Shown piece by piece: positions 54,657-64,000 of a stretch of DNA of 64,000 nucleotides. Under the pieces are notes generated by a model. It did not search any database. It was not told the DNA's origin and worked only from the letters and a program-made list of their open reading frames with translations. Numbering within the stretch: position 1 is the first letter of the stretch; every line of letters begins with the position of its first letter. Both the position numbers and the translations under genes were made by a program. This stretch comes from Streptomyces yangpuensis (GTDB taxonomy: Bacteria; Actinomycetota; Actinomycetes; Streptomycetales; Streptomycetaceae), in contig NZ_LBMK01000002.1 in assembly GCF_001005295.1 (NCBI RefSeq), forward strand, positions 126,931 to 190,930. Direction: 5' to 3'.

Positions 54657-57368
54657 TTGATCGGTCGTCAGGAAGAACGGGCGGCCATCGCCGAAGCGCT
54701 CTCACCGCGTACGACGGCAGCGTCCGTCCTGCTGCTCGGAGAGCCCGGGGTCGGCAAGACCCTGCTGCTGGACACCACGGTCGACGAGGCCCGGCACGCC
54801 GGGACCCGGGTGCTGCGAGTCCGTGGCAACGCCGCCGAGACCGAACTCGCCTTCGCCGGCCTGCACCAGCTGCTGCACCCCGTACTGGACGGGGCGGACG
54901 CCCTGCCGGTCCGCCAACGCACCGCGCTGCTCGCCGCCTTCGGGCTCGGCGACGACCCCGCGCCGCCCGACCTCATGATGATGAGCCTGGCCGTCCTGAC
55001 CCTCACCTCGCAGGTCGCCTCCACCGGCCGGCTGCTGCTCGCCGTGGACGACGCCCAGTGGCTCGACCACGGAAGCCGCCAGGTGCTCGGGTTCCTCGCC
55101 CGGCGCCTCGCCGGCGAGTCGATCGCGCTGCTCGTCGCGGTCCGCGGCTCCCACCGCCCCGACTGGCTCGACCCCTCCGTCCCGCAGGTCGTGGTGTCCC
55201 CGCTCGCCCCCGCCGAGGCGGAGGAACTGCTCGGCACCCAGCCGGATCCGCCCGTCGGCCCGACCCGGAGCCACGTGCTCGCCACCGCTGCCGGCAACCC
55301 CCTCGCCCTGGTGGAACTGGCCCGTTCCGTGGCCCGGGACGGCCGGCTGCCCGCCGCGGGACCTGTGCCCGTGCCCGTCACCGACCTGCTGGAGCGGACC
55401 TTCGCCGCCCGGGTGGACGAGCTGCCCGCGGCGACGCGCGAGGCCCTGATGGTCGCGGCCGCCGCCGACGGCGCGGGCCTGGCCGACGTACTGGCCGCAC
55501 TGCCGGCCGGATCCGGCACCGAGGTGTGGCTGCCGGCCGAACGGGCCGGGCTGGTACGGCTGCACGCCGACCGCATCGACTTCTGCCACCCCCTGATCCG
55601 TTCGGCGGTCTACGGCTCCGCCCCCTTCACCGAGCGGCGCCGCGCCCACCTGGCCCTCGCGGACGCCCTCGCCGGTGACCCCGACCGCCGCGCCTGGCAG
55701 CTGTCGGCCGCCACCGTGACCCCCGAGGAGCCGGTCGCCCTCGCCCTGGAGGCCGCGGCCGTGCGGGCGCTCGGCCGGGGCGCCGTCGCCGAGGCGCTGG
55801 CCGGGCTGGAGCGGGCCGCGGAACTGCACCCGGCCCCGACCGAACGGGCGCGCCTGCAGGCGACCGCGGCGTACGCGGCCGTCGTCGCGGGCGACATCGC
55901 CAGGGCCGAGGAGCTCGCCGCACGGGCCTCGCGGCTCGACACGGACCCGGACGCGCTGCGCTGGATATCGGCCTTCAGCGGGCTCGTCGAGATGCTGATG
56001 CTGCGGATGGAGCGGGCGTTCTGCCTGGTCGTACCGGACGAGCTGCCCGGGGCGGCGCAGATCGACGGCGGGGTCTCCACCATCGCGACAGGCATCGTCC
56101 ACCACTCGGGCATCCCCGCCCAGCGCGAGCGGGTCCGGCCGATGCTGGCCGCCCGCTCCGGCGCCGAGGGGATGGACACGCACCCCTTCCACCTCTGGGA
56201 CATCGGCGTCACCGACCCCTTCCTGTACGGCGAGGAGGTGCGCGGCCGGCTGCCTGCCGTCACCACGGCCCCCGGCCTGATCCCCACTCAGAAGCACACC
56301 CTCGGGGTCCTGTGCATGCTGCTCGACGAGACCGAGACCGCGGTGAGCCTGCTGGGCGACGTGGTGAACCCGCAGTGGGAGGACGCGGCGGACTTCCACG
56401 CCGGAACCACCGCCGCCGACCTGGCCCTGGCCAACCTCGACGGCGGCCGGTGGGCCGACGCCCGCCTCGGCGTCGAACGGCTCGCGGACCGGGCCCTCGC
56501 CGGGCAGCGCAACCTCGGAACCGTACGCGCGCTCGCCGTCCTTGCGACCCTGTGCGCCCTGACCGGGGAGACCGGGGCCGCCCGGCGGCACGCGGCCGCG
56601 GTGCTGGCCGTCACCGAACCGGCCTGCGCGCTGGCCACCACGGTCCGCGCCCGCAGGGCCGCCGCCTTCGCCGCCACGGCCCTCGGCGACCACGTCACCG
56701 CCCACCACCACCTGCGGGCGCTCTTCGACGGATCGGGGGAGCCCGCCCACTACCACTTGTCCTGCTACGCCGTCGCGGACCTCGCGGCCGCGGCCGTGCT
56801 CACCGGCCGGGCCGACGACGCCCACCGTGTCCTGGAACGGGTCGGGGCCGCGGTCGGCGGCGGGGCCTCGCCGCGGCTGCGGCAGATCCTGCTGCGGGCC
56901 GAGGCCCTGCTGGCCGGACCGGCCCAAGCCGACGCGTGCTTCCGCGAGGCGCTGGAGGAACCGGCCGGACAGCGGTGGCCGTTCGAACGCGGTCAGATCT
57001 GGCTGGAGTACGGCGAGTGGCTGCGCCGGCAGCGGCAGATCGCCGAGGCCCGTGCGGCCCTCACCAAGGCGCGCGAGATCTTCGAAGGGCTGGGCGCCGC
57101 GCCCTGGGGCGAGCGGGCCGAGGCCGAGCTGCGGGCGGCCGGCGTGGTCGTCGAGCCGGCCCGCCCCAGCGCTCTGCGGTCCCTGACACCGCAGCGGCAG
57201 CGGATCGTCAGGCTGGCAGCGCAGGGCCTGACCAACCGGGAGATCGGCGAGCGGCTCTTCCTCTCGCCCCGGACCGTGGGCACGCACCTCTACCAGGCCT
57301 TCCCGGCCCTGGGGGTGACCTCGCGCGGTCAGCTGCGCGACATCGTCGAACGGGAGCCGGGCGACTGA
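54657..57368 (+). CDS. Large ATP-binding LuxR (LAL) regulator
   Basis: The 903-residue protein has an N-terminal AAA/NTPase with Walker A LLGEPGVGKTLLLDTTVDE near residue 27 and Walker B LLLAVDDAQWLD near 125. Long helical TPR-like repeats follow, and a C-terminal LuxR HTH at about residues 840-900 (LTPQRQRIVRLAAQGLTNRE, FLSPRTVGTHLYQAFPALG). I choose the TTG at 54657, which has AGGAG seven bases upstream and begins at the LIGRQEER start typical of the family. LAL regulators often control natural-product or carbon genes. The stop region is duplicated (GCCGGGCGACTGAGGC twice). Confidence 0.9.
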   Translation: MIGRQEERAAIAEALSPRTTAASVLLLGEPGVGKTLLLDTTVDEARHAGTRVLRVRGNAAETELAFAGLHQLLHPVLDGADALPVRQRTALLAAFGLGDDPAPPDLMMMSLAVLTLTSQVASTGRLLLAVDDAQWLDHGSRQVLGFLARRLAGESIALLVAVRGSHRPDWLDPSVPQVVVSPLAPAEAEELLGTQPDPPVGPTRSHVLATAAGNPLALVELARSVARDGRLPAAGPVPVPVTDLLERTFAARVDELPAATREALMVAAAADGAGLADVLAALPAGSGTEVWLPAERAGLVRLHADRIDFCHPLIRSAVYGSAPFTERRRAHLALADALAGDPDRRAWQLSAATVTPEEPVALALEAAAVRALGRGAVAEALAGLERAAELHPAPTERARLQATAAYAAVVAGDIARAEELAARASRLDTDPDALRWISAFSGLVEMLMLRMERAFCLVVPDELPGAAQIDGGVSTIATGIVHHSGIPAQRERVRPMLAARSGAEGMDTHPFHLWDIGVTDPFLYGEEVRGRLPAVTTAPGLIPTQKHTLGVLCMLLDETETAVSLLGDVVNPQWEDAADFHAGTTAADLALANLDGGRWADARLGVERLADRALAGQRNLGTVRALAVLATLCALTGETGAARRHAAAVLAVTEPACALATTVRARRAAAFAATALGDHVTAHHHLRALFDGSGEPAHYHLSCYAVADLAAAAVLTGRADDAHRVLERVGAAVGGGASPRLRQILLRAEALLAGPAQADACFREALEEPAGQRWPFERGQIWLEYGEWLRRQRQIAEARAALTKAREIFEGLGAAPWGERAEAELRAAGVVVEPARPSALRSLTPQRQRIVRLAAQGLTNREIGERLFLSPRTVGTHLYQAFPALGVTSRGQLRDIVEREPGD

Positions 57369-57491
57369 GGCATACGGGAGCCGGGCGACTGAGGCGTCCG
57401 GCCACCGCGCAAGTCATGTGACGGATGGCAGCGGTGCCGCCCGGTCCGAGAGTGGGGAACAGCAACGACCGCACCGCACCCGGAGCCCCCC

Positions 57492-58472
57492 ATGCCCGAC
57501 GTCGTGTCCACCTCGCCGCTGTCGCCCACCGATCGGGCGGAGTACTGGCACACCCTGGTGTCCGGCACTTTCATCCCGCTCGACGTCGTCCTGCACGAAC
57601 GCGAGCCCTCGGCGGGGACGATCGCCAGCCGGCGGCTCGGACCGCTGCAGATCTCCGTGGTCGAGGCCGGCCCGCAGACGGTGTCGCGCAGCGAGCGCCG
57701 GATCGCGCAGGGCGGTGCGGAGTACCTGACCGTCACCCTCCACCAGCGGGGTACCGCCCGGCTCACCCAGGACGGCCGGCAGGCCCTGGTACGACCGGGC
57801 ACCTTCACCTGCTCGGACGCCGGGCGGCCCTACCGCAGGGAACAGCCGGACGACTTCCGCTTCACCGCGTTCCGGGTGCCGAAGCAGGGGCTGGGAGTCT
57901 CCGAGGACGACCTGAGGGCCGTCACCGGAACCCTGTTCAGCGGCAGTTCCGGCACGTCGGGGCTGGTCGCCGGATATCTGGCCCGGCTGGCCGAGCAGGC
58001 CGGGGACTTCGACCCGTACACGGGCCACCAGCTCGCCCTCACCACGGCCGACCTGCTGGCCGTGCTGGTCCGTGAACGCCGGGGACTGCTGGACCCGCAG
58101 GCGCCGGAGGCGGCCCGCGGCATGCTGGCCCGCGTCAAGGAGTACGTCCTGTGCCACCTCGGCGACCCCGGGCTCTCGCCGCAGCGGATCGCGGCGGCGC
58201 ACCACGTCTCCGTGCGCTACCTGCACAAGCTGTTCCGCTCCGACGGGACCACGGTGGGCCGCTGGATCCACCGGGAACGGCTGGAGCGGTGCCGGCGCGA
58301 GCTGTCCCGTCCCCCTGGCGCCACCGTGCCCGTCTCGGCGGTGGCCCAGCGCTGGGGTTTCGTCAGCCCCTCCCATTTCAGCCGGGCCTTCCGCACCGCC
58401 TACGGGATGTCACCCAGGCAGTGGCAGGCCGACGCCCGGACCCGGAACGGACCGGACCCGGACGCGGCCTGA
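57492..58472 (+). CDS. AraC family transcriptional activator
   Basis: The 326-residue protein has an N-terminal AraC-binding-like domain (FIPLDVVLHEREPSAGTIAS) and a C-terminal double HTH at about residues 210-315 (RIAAAHHVSVRYLHKLFRSD, VSAVAQRWGFVSPSHFSRAF, YGMSPRQWQ). It resembles the AraC_binding_2 regulators frequent in Streptomyces. It converges with the minus-strand operon at 58595-61255. Control of those genes is possible but not shown by a binding site. Confidence 0.88.
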   Translation: MPDVVSTSPLSPTDRAEYWHTLVSGTFIPLDVVLHEREPSAGTIASRRLGPLQISVVEAGPQTVSRSERRIAQGGAEYLTVTLHQRGTARLTQDGRQALVRPGTFTCSDAGRPYRREQPDDFRFTAFRVPKQGLGVSEDDLRAVTGTLFSGSSGTSGLVAGYLARLAEQAGDFDPYTGHQLALTTADLLAVLVRERRGLLDPQAPEAARGMLARVKEYVLCHLGDPGLSPQRIAAAHHVSVRYLHKLFRSDGTTVGRWIHRERLERCRRELSRPPGATVPVSAVAQRWGFVSPSHFSRAFRTAYGMSPRQWQADARTRNGPDPDAA

Positions 58473-58594
58473 CGGAGGAGAGGCGGTGCCGGTCGGCTCA
58501 CAGGGTGCGGCGCACGCCCGCCTGCCGCCCGACATCGCGCAGCTGCACGCCGCGCCGACGGGCACGGCCGCCTCGATGGCGGCCAGGTCCGCCC

Positions 58595-58844
58595 CGGGGA
58601 CGACCCGGCGGCCGAGCGCGTCGACGACCAGGGTGGCGGGCCGACGAGCCCGGCGAGCTCGCGCTCGTCGCAGCAGAGGGCCAGGATCCGGCCGTCCTTG
58701 ACGGCGAGGGCACGGGCCCGGGGACGGGCCGGGTCCCCCCGTGAAGACCTTCGCGTTGCGCAGGACGAGGTCGGCCGTGGAGCCGTCGGGCCGCTGCGGG
58801 GCCGGGCGTATGCCGGCCACGGGCATGCCGGGTGCGCCGCTCAT
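58595..58844 (-). pseudogene. Broken amidohydrolase gene, N-terminal fragment with two frameshifts
   Basis: Starting at an ATG at 58844 (overlapping the esterase stop), the frame reads ADLVLRNAKVFTG, the usual N-terminus of YtcJ-type amidohydrolases. The continuation DPARPRARALAVKDGRILAL lies in a second frame and ATLVVDALGRRVVPG in the first again. The first shift coincides with a run of six C at 58735-58740. No metal-binding HxH or the rest of the barrel follows, so the gene is truncated as well as shifted. Confidence 0.65.
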
Positions 58845-59794
58845 GCCAGGGCCTCGCGCAGGGTGTCGACGGCGAGTCCGATGGCGAGCGTCGCGGCCGC
58901 GGTCTCGCGCAGGGCGTTCAGCATGACGAAGTCGTGGATGGTGCCCAGCGCGCGCAGCGCGGTGACGGGTACCCCGGCGGCCCGCAGCTTCGCGGCGTAC
59001 GCCTCGCCCTCGTCGCGCAGGACGTCCGCCTCGGCCGTGATCACCAGGGCCGGGGGCAGCCCGGTGAGCTGCTCGGTGCCGGCCCGCAGCGGGGACGCGG
59101 TGATCTCCGTGCGCTGCGCCGGGTCGGTCGTGTACTGGTCCCAGAACCAGCGCATGGCGTCGCGGCGCAGGAAGTAGCCCTCGGCGAACTGCAGGTAGGA
59201 CTCGCTGTCGAAGGAGGCGTCGGTCACCGGGTAGAAGAGGACCTGCTGGACGAGGCGGACGTCGCCGCGCTCCTTGGCCATCAGGGTGAGGGCGGCGCTC
59301 ATGTTGCCGCCCACCGAGTCGCCGGCGACGGCGAGGCGGCCGCCGTCGAGTCCGTGCCGGCCGCCCTCGGTGGTGATCCACCGGGCGACGGCGTAGTTCT
59401 GCTCGATGGCCACCGGGTAGCGGGCCTCGGGGGAGAGGTCGTACTCGGGGAAGACCACGGCCGCCCCGGCGCCGACGGCGAGTTCGCGCACCAGCCGGTC
59501 GTGGGTGTGGGCATTGCCGAAGACCCAGCCGGCGCCGTGGATGTAGAGGATCACGGGCAGCGGGCCGGTGGAGCCGGCCGGGCGGACGACGCGGATGCGG
59601 ACCTCGCCGGTGGGGCCACAGGGCACGGCGAGCCATTCCTCCTCCACGGGCGGGAGGACGACGCCGTCGCCGCTCTGGACGTCGTCCACGGCCTTGCGGC
59701 CGTCGGCGACGGGGATCTCGTAGAGGAACGGCGGCTTGGCGGTGGCGTCCGCGAAGGCCTGGGCGGCGGGCTCCAGGACGGGGCGGCTGGACAT
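58841..59794 (-). CDS. Alpha/beta hydrolase, hormone-sensitive-lipase type esterase
   Basis: The 317-residue esterase has the HGAGW oxyanion motif (ILYIHGAGWVFGNA) near residue 88, the nucleophile elbow VAGDSVGGNMSA near 160 and late acid/histidine residues around ITAEADVLRDEGEAYA and GTIHDFVML. These are features of the bacterial HSL (acetyl esterase) family. The ATG at 59794 follows AAGGAG. It is the only intact enzyme gene in the middle of a decaying operon. It overlaps the broken amidohydrolase by ATGA. Confidence 0.88.
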   Translation of the reverse strand: MSSRPVLEPAAQAFADATAKPPFLYEIPVADGRKAVDDVQSGDGVVLPPVEEEWLAVPCGPTGEVRIRVVRPAGSTGPLPVILYIHGAGWVFGNAHTHDRLVRELAVGAGAAVVFPEYDLSPEARYPVAIEQNYAVARWITTEGGRHGLDGGRLAVAGDSVGGNMSAALTLMAKERGDVRLVQQVLFYPVTDASFDSESYLQFAEGYFLRRDAMRWFWDQYTTDPAQRTEITASPLRAGTEQLTGLPPALVITAEADVLRDEGEAYAAKLRAAGVPVTALRALGTIHDFVMLNALRETAAATLAIGLAVDTLREALA

Positions 59795-59808
59795 GGTGGA
59801 ACTCCTTC

Positions 59809-59855
59809 GGGGAAGCGGGGAAGCGGGGAAGCGAGGAAGCGAGGAAGCGGGAAAG
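59809..59855. repeat. Eight-base tandem repeat upstream of the esterase
   Basis: About five units of GGGAAGCG/AGGAAGCG lie just upstream of the esterase start on the minus strand, beginning 15 bases before the ATG. The repeat resembles purine-rich ribosome-site sequence on the plus strand but not on the coding strand. Copy number change would alter the leader length. Confidence 0.7.
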
Positions 59856-59947
59856 TGACGGGCGGCCGGCGGGTACGGTGCCCAGGATCACGCCGGCGGC
59901 CGCTCCCGGTCGGGAGACGGCCACCGGCGCGCCGGAGCGGGACCCGC

Positions 59948-60592
<645 letters not shown>

Positions 60593-60596
<4 letters not shown>

Positions 60597-61255
60597 CCGG
60601 CCGCGTGCGCGCCGATGACGGCCTGCGCGTAGACGACACCCAGGCCGTAGGCGCCCGCGTGCTCCTTGACGATCTCCATGACGGCGCCGTAGGACTCCGT
60701 ACGGGCCCAGTCGCGCTGGAGTTCGAGGAGAACCTGCAGCCAGGTGACGGGGACCGCGCCGGCGGCGGTCATCCGCTGGATGGCGTGCTCGTGGGCGGCC
60801 GGGGTCACACCGCCCGAGGCGTCGGTGACCACGTACACCTCGTATCCCTGGGCGAGCGCGGAGAGCGCGGGCAGCACCAGGCAGACCTCGGTCCACAGGC
60901 CGGAGAGGACGATCTTCCTGCGGCCGGTGGCCCGGACCGCCTCGACCAGCGCCTCGTCCTCCCAGGCGTTCATGCTGGTGCGGTCCACGGCCTGCCGGCC
61001 CGGGAACACGGCGCCCAGCTGCGGGAGCAGAGGCCCGGAGAAGGATTCCGCGGCGACGGTGGTCAGTACGGCCGGCACGTCGAACGCGCGGGCCGCCTTC
61101 GCGAGGCCCACCGTGCTGTTGATGATCGCGGCCCGGTCCCCGCTTCCCGTGCCGAAGAACATCTGGGGCTGGTGGTCGATGAAGAGCATGACCGAGTTGG
61201 CGGGCGTGAGCAGGTCCGCGCTCGGGGCGGCATGGACCTGGGAGACGTCGAACAC
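60593..61255 (-). CDS. Isochorismatase-family hydrolase (YcaC-like)
   Basis: The 220-residue protein resembles cysteine hydrolases of the YcaC branch: MLFIDHQPQMFFGTGSGDRA with the catalytic Asp near residue 25, TTVAAESFSGPLLPQL, RTSMNAWEDEALVEAV and GLWTEVCLVLPALSAL with the nucleophile Cys near 125. GTG at 61255 follows AGAGGA. It is the first gene of the operon with DoxX and hydrolase genes, an arrangement often induced by xenobiotics. Its own substrate is unknown. Confidence 0.85.
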
Positions 61256-61796
61256 GAGGGATGTCCTCTCGGGAAAGGCGGAAGGAGAAGCGGAAGCGGC
61301 CGCCGCGGTGTTCCCGCGGCCTGCTGTCCGGTCACCGTAGGTCCGCGCCGACCGGCCCGGTTGCCCGTCCGCGCCCGGCGATTTGCCCACGAGCGCACCG
61401 CCGCACCGGTGCTTTCCGAAAAACCCGGGGCACGGGTCCGCCGCAAGGGTGAGGATCGGCCATATCAGTGGCGCGATATACACCTTAATTCGATCACGGC
61501 ATCGTGCTTGGATGGCGCCGCCCCGGTAATTCGTTTACGGCTTGACGGTTTTGACGAACCGGCGGTAACTCCGCGAAGCGCCCAGGTTACGGAGAAGGGA
61601 GAAAAGGCCGGCGGGAAGGAAATGACCATCCGTCGGCTCGACTTCCGCAAGATCGGTTATGTAGTGTTCCCGTTATTCACCGCCCAACGGGGGGCGGACG
61701 GCAACTTCGGGATTGGTCCGGACTATTTCCGGCGTGTGACGACCCCGAAGAACCGGCAGACCACCGCCCCCGCCACGCTCCCCATTGGGGGAATGC
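61256..61796. other. 541-base regulatory gap upstream of the SARP gene
   Basis: The gap contains the divergent promoters of the isochorismatase-like and SARP genes. Three short direct repeats, TTACGG at 61535, TTGACG at 61542 and TTGACG at 61551, resemble the heptamer direct repeats that SARP proteins bind, but the spacing (7 and 9) is shorter than usual. The A/T content is higher than around it (for example TTATGTAGTGTTCCCGTTATT near 61657). Confidence 0.35.
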
Positions 61797-63560
61797 GTGT
61801 CCCGACACGGGGGATCAACCATCCGGTTCCAGCTTTTGGGGCCCTTGAGCATTGCGCACGGACCCGAAACCGTCGTTCTCAAACCGTCCAAGCCGACCAG
61901 CCTTCTCGCCGCACTTCTGCTGCACCCGAACACGGTGGTGTCAACCGCCTACCTGCTACGCGCCGTATGGGACGAAGAACCGCCTGCCACGGCCCGGGCC
62001 GCACTGCAGACGTGCGTCCTCCGGCTGCGCCGGCTGTTCGCCAAGTACGGCATATCCGCGACCACCATCGAGGCCGTCCCCGGCGGATACCGGATGCACT
62101 GCGACACCGACACCCTCGATCTCGTGCAGTTCCGTACACTCGCGGCCCGCGCCGGTGCGGCGGCGGGCCCGGGGGAGGAGCTCTACAGGCTGCGCGAGGC
62201 GCTCTCCCTCTGGCAGGGCCAGCCCCTCGCCAACGTCGCCTCGCGTCTGCTCCAGGATGACGCGGTGCCCGCCCTCGAACAGGAACGGCTGCGGGTGCTG
62301 GAACGGGTCTGCGACCTCGAACTCGCCGCCGGCAACTGCCATCAGGTCCTCGTCGACCTGTACGAGAGCGCCCGTCGGCACCCGGTGCGCGAACGGTTCA
62401 CCGAACAGCTCGTCGAGGCGCTCTACCGCACCGGACGGCAGGCCGAGGCGCTCGCCGAGTACCGCACGGTCCGCGACCGGCTCCGGGACGAACTCGGCAT
62501 CGACCCGGGACCGGGGCTGCGCCGCCTGGAACTCGCCATCCTGCGCGCGGAGGAGCTGGCGCCCGCCCCGCCGGAACCCGCGCGTACCGCAGGCGCGACC
62601 GCGGTTCCCGCGCTGCCCTCCGGCGCGTCCGCCCCGGCCCGGCCGCCCCGGGCGGCACCGCCCGTCCCCGCCTTCACCGGACGCGAGAGCGACCGCAGGG
62701 CCATGGCCGCCCGGCTCACCGCCCCCGACGGACCCCGCCTGGTCGTCGTCTCGGGAGCGCCGGGCATCGGCAAGTCCGCACTCGCCCGCCAGACCGCCCA
62801 CGAGGTGCAGGAGTCCTTCCCCGGCGGCGTGTTCACCCTCCGGCTGGCCCGGCCGGACGGCACCCCCGTCGCCGTCGAGGAGGCGGCGCGGCTCATGCCG
62901 GAGCCCGCGGCCGGACGCAGGCTGGTCGTCCTGGACGGCGCGGCCGGCGCCTGGCAGGTGCTGCCGTTGCTGTCCGCCGCCGAGGACGCCGCCGTCCTCG
63001 TGACCAGCAGGCGCCAGCTGGCCGCCGTCGTCGCCACGCACGGCGGCGCCGTGCACCGACTCGACGTGCTCCGGTCCGCCGAGGCGTACGCACTGCTGGC
63101 GGGACTCGTCGGCGCCGAACGGGTCGCGGCCGAACCCGCCGCGACCCGTGAACTGGCCGCCGTGTGCGGGCACTTCCCGCTCGCCCTGCGGATCGCCGCG
63201 GGACGGCTGCTGACCCGGCCCGGCCTGTCGGTCGCGGCCTGCGCGGCCTGGCTCGCCGAGGATCCCACGGCGCGGCTGGCGCTCGCGGAGGACGCCGGAC
63301 TCTCCGTACCCCAGGTGCTGGGGCGGGCCCTCGACGCACTCGCCCCCGGTCTGCGGGAGGCGTTCCTCCGGCTGGGGGCCCGCGCCGGGGCCGGGGACCC
63401 GACGGCCGGGGAGGACGAGTCCGTGCTCGAACAGCTCGTGGAAGCAGGGCTGTTGGAGGACGGGCCGCCCGGCCCGTACCGCATGCACGAGCTGCTCCGC
63501 AGCTACGCGCGTCGGCGCGTCCGCACGCACGAGACCACGGCGGCGGCCGCACCGCGCTGA
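61797..63560 (+). CDS. SARP-family transcriptional activator with NB-ARC domain
   Basis: The 587-residue protein has an N-terminal OmpR-like winged helix (IRFQLLGPLSIAHGPETVVL, KPSKPTSLLAALLLHPNTVV), then a bacterial transcriptional activator domain (BTAD, about residues 95-240, with EALYRTGRQAEALAEYRTVR and LGIDPGPGLRRLELAIL). An NB-ARC type ATPase follows with Walker A VVSGAPGIGKSALARQ near residue 322 and a winged-helix region to the end. SARPs activate antibiotic clusters. GTG at 61797 follows GGGGGA. The gene leads, after 164 bases, to a RiPP-like biosynthetic gene on the right edge, its likely target. Confidence 0.9.
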   Translation: MSRHGGSTIRFQLLGPLSIAHGPETVVLKPSKPTSLLAALLLHPNTVVSTAYLLRAVWDEEPPATARAALQTCVLRLRRLFAKYGISATTIEAVPGGYRMHCDTDTLDLVQFRTLAARAGAAAGPGEELYRLREALSLWQGQPLANVASRLLQDDAVPALEQERLRVLERVCDLELAAGNCHQVLVDLYESARRHPVRERFTEQLVEALYRTGRQAEALAEYRTVRDRLRDELGIDPGPGLRRLELAILRAEELAPAPPEPARTAGATAVPALPSGASAPARPPRAAPPVPAFTGRESDRRAMAARLTAPDGPRLVVVSGAPGIGKSALARQTAHEVQESFPGGVFTLRLARPDGTPVAVEEAARLMPEPAAGRRLVVLDGAAGAWQVLPLLSAAEDAAVLVTSRRQLAAVVATHGGAVHRLDVLRSAEAYALLAGLVGAERVAAEPAATRELAAVCGHFPLALRIAAGRLLTRPGLSVAACAAWLAEDPTARLALAEDAGLSVPQVLGRALDALAPGLREAFLRLGARAGAGDPTAGEDESVLEQLVEAGLLEDGPPGPYRMHELLRSYARRRVRTHETTAAAAPR

Positions 63561-63724
63561 CCCCTCCGGCCCGGGCCCCGGCCCCGTGCCACGGCCGCGC
63601 GAGCCGTTCGTCCGCCTCGGCCGTCTCCCGTGCCGCGCTCCGTCCCGCTCGGTCCCCGTGCCGCGCTCTCTCCCCGCTCCAGGCTTCCCCCGATCCCGCC
63701 CAGACCGCACCCAGGGGTGTTCCC

Positions 63725-64000
63725 ATGGCTCACGCCAGCTACCAAGCCGTTGCCGCGACCCGTCCCCGGATCCGCCGGGACGTGCTGTTCACCGAGACGC
63801 CCGACGGCGTGCTGTTCCACAACGCGGACGGCGGCTTCCGCCTCACCGCCAAGTCCGCGTACCGCTTCGCGACGCTGATCGTCCCCCACCTCACCGGTGA
63901 GCACTCGGTCGACGACCTGTGCCGGGGCCTCGGCGAAGCACAGCGGGCGATGGTCGGCGAACTCGTCCGGACCCTGTACGACAGGGACTTCGCGCGACCC
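63725..64000 (+). CDS. Start of a TOMM precursor leader peptide-binding-like protein
   Basis: The frame starts with ATG at 63725 after AGGGGTG and runs off the window after 92 residues. It contains RPRIRRDVLFTETPDGVLFH, NADGGFRLTAKSAYRFATLI and LTGEHSVDDLCRGLGEAQRA, VGELVRTLYDRDFARP. The winged-helix, PqqD-like pattern is that of the N-terminal domain of leader-peptide-binding E1-like proteins from azol(in)e-containing peptide pathways (TOMM). With the SARP gene upstream this points to a RiPP cluster beyond the edge. The assignment rests on the N-terminal part only. Confidence 0.6.
   Translation, partial: MAHASYQAVAATRPRIRRDVLFTETPDGVLFHNADGGFRLTAKSAYRFATLIVPHLTGEHSVDDLCRGLGEAQRAMVGELVRTLYDRDFARP

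Noticed and set aside
61622..62260. A plus-strand frame from the ATG at 61622 with a good GGAAGGAA ribosome site
   Set aside because: It has no stop before the SARP coding region and overlaps the clear SARP frame from 61797 on. Only a very short leader peptide use could be imagined, and nothing supports it.

Overview
The window is chromosomal DNA of a Streptomyces species or a very close relative. GC content is very high, GTG and TTG starts are common, and the genes include a conservon (sensor kinase, roadblock, DUF742, GTPase, P450), a SARP regulator, a large LuxR regulator, two SpoIIE-type phosphatases, DUF4235 and SAV_915-like proteins. No rRNA, tRNA, CRISPR array or phage block was seen. 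The gene mix of regulators, secreted proteins, catabolic operons and natural-product genes looks like accessory or arm-proximal chromosome rather than a core block.

Layout, left to right. 1-7,000: a truncated secreted protein, a methyltransferase, a PAS/GAF/SpoIIE/ATPase phosphatase, a surface protein with delta-60 repeats and RTX-like repeats, and a MarR regulator. 7,100-11,000: a MarR-linked NmrA-type operon, an IS5-family remnant carrying a small secreted crystallin-like protein, and an aerolysin-type pore-former gene. 11,400-21,200: a secreted protein, a sugar-binding lipoprotein, an extra enolase divergent from a MarR gene, a lysA-type decarboxylase, an aminoglycoside phosphotransferase-like kinase, a SMI1/KNR4 protein and a methyltransferase. 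21,300-26,060: an overlapping xdhA-xdhB-xdhC operon. 26,500-32,750: an ArsR-type regulator divergent from an aldo/keto reductase, then an amidase plus small AtzG-like subunit divergent from a metallo-beta-lactamase-fold hydrolase, with a TetR gene and three matching operators. 32,700-41,400: a second SpoIIE phosphatase, a possible UV-damage pair (endonuclease-V-like protein and spore photoproduct lyase-like enzyme), an overlapping three-gene operon with an ESX-like small protein, a DUF1023 hydrolase and a lipoprotein, a STAS-like protein and an SDR. 41,500-49,070: a TetR gene, a complete conservon, and a coupled C-methyltransferase/terpene cyclase pair. 49,200-57,400: DUF72, class A beta-lactamase, saccharopine-dehydrogenase-like protein, TetR, DUF4235, GNAT and a LAL regulator. 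57,490-61,260: an AraC regulator facing a decaying operon (isochorismatase-like, broken DoxX, hydrolase fragment, intact esterase, broken amidohydrolase). 61,800-64,000: a SARP regulator and the start of a gene resembling leader-peptide-binding proteins of azole RiPP pathways, so a biosynthetic cluster probably continues beyond the right edge.

The most unusual signal is a family of 154-201 bp hairpin repeats at four places (4121, 9739, 15935, 42200). Three are bounded by CTAG direct repeats, as is the IS5-family remnant at 8475-9743. Two sit exactly on TAG stop codons. Their arms and apical stems show compensatory changes.

All calls are from reading the sequence; no database search was run.
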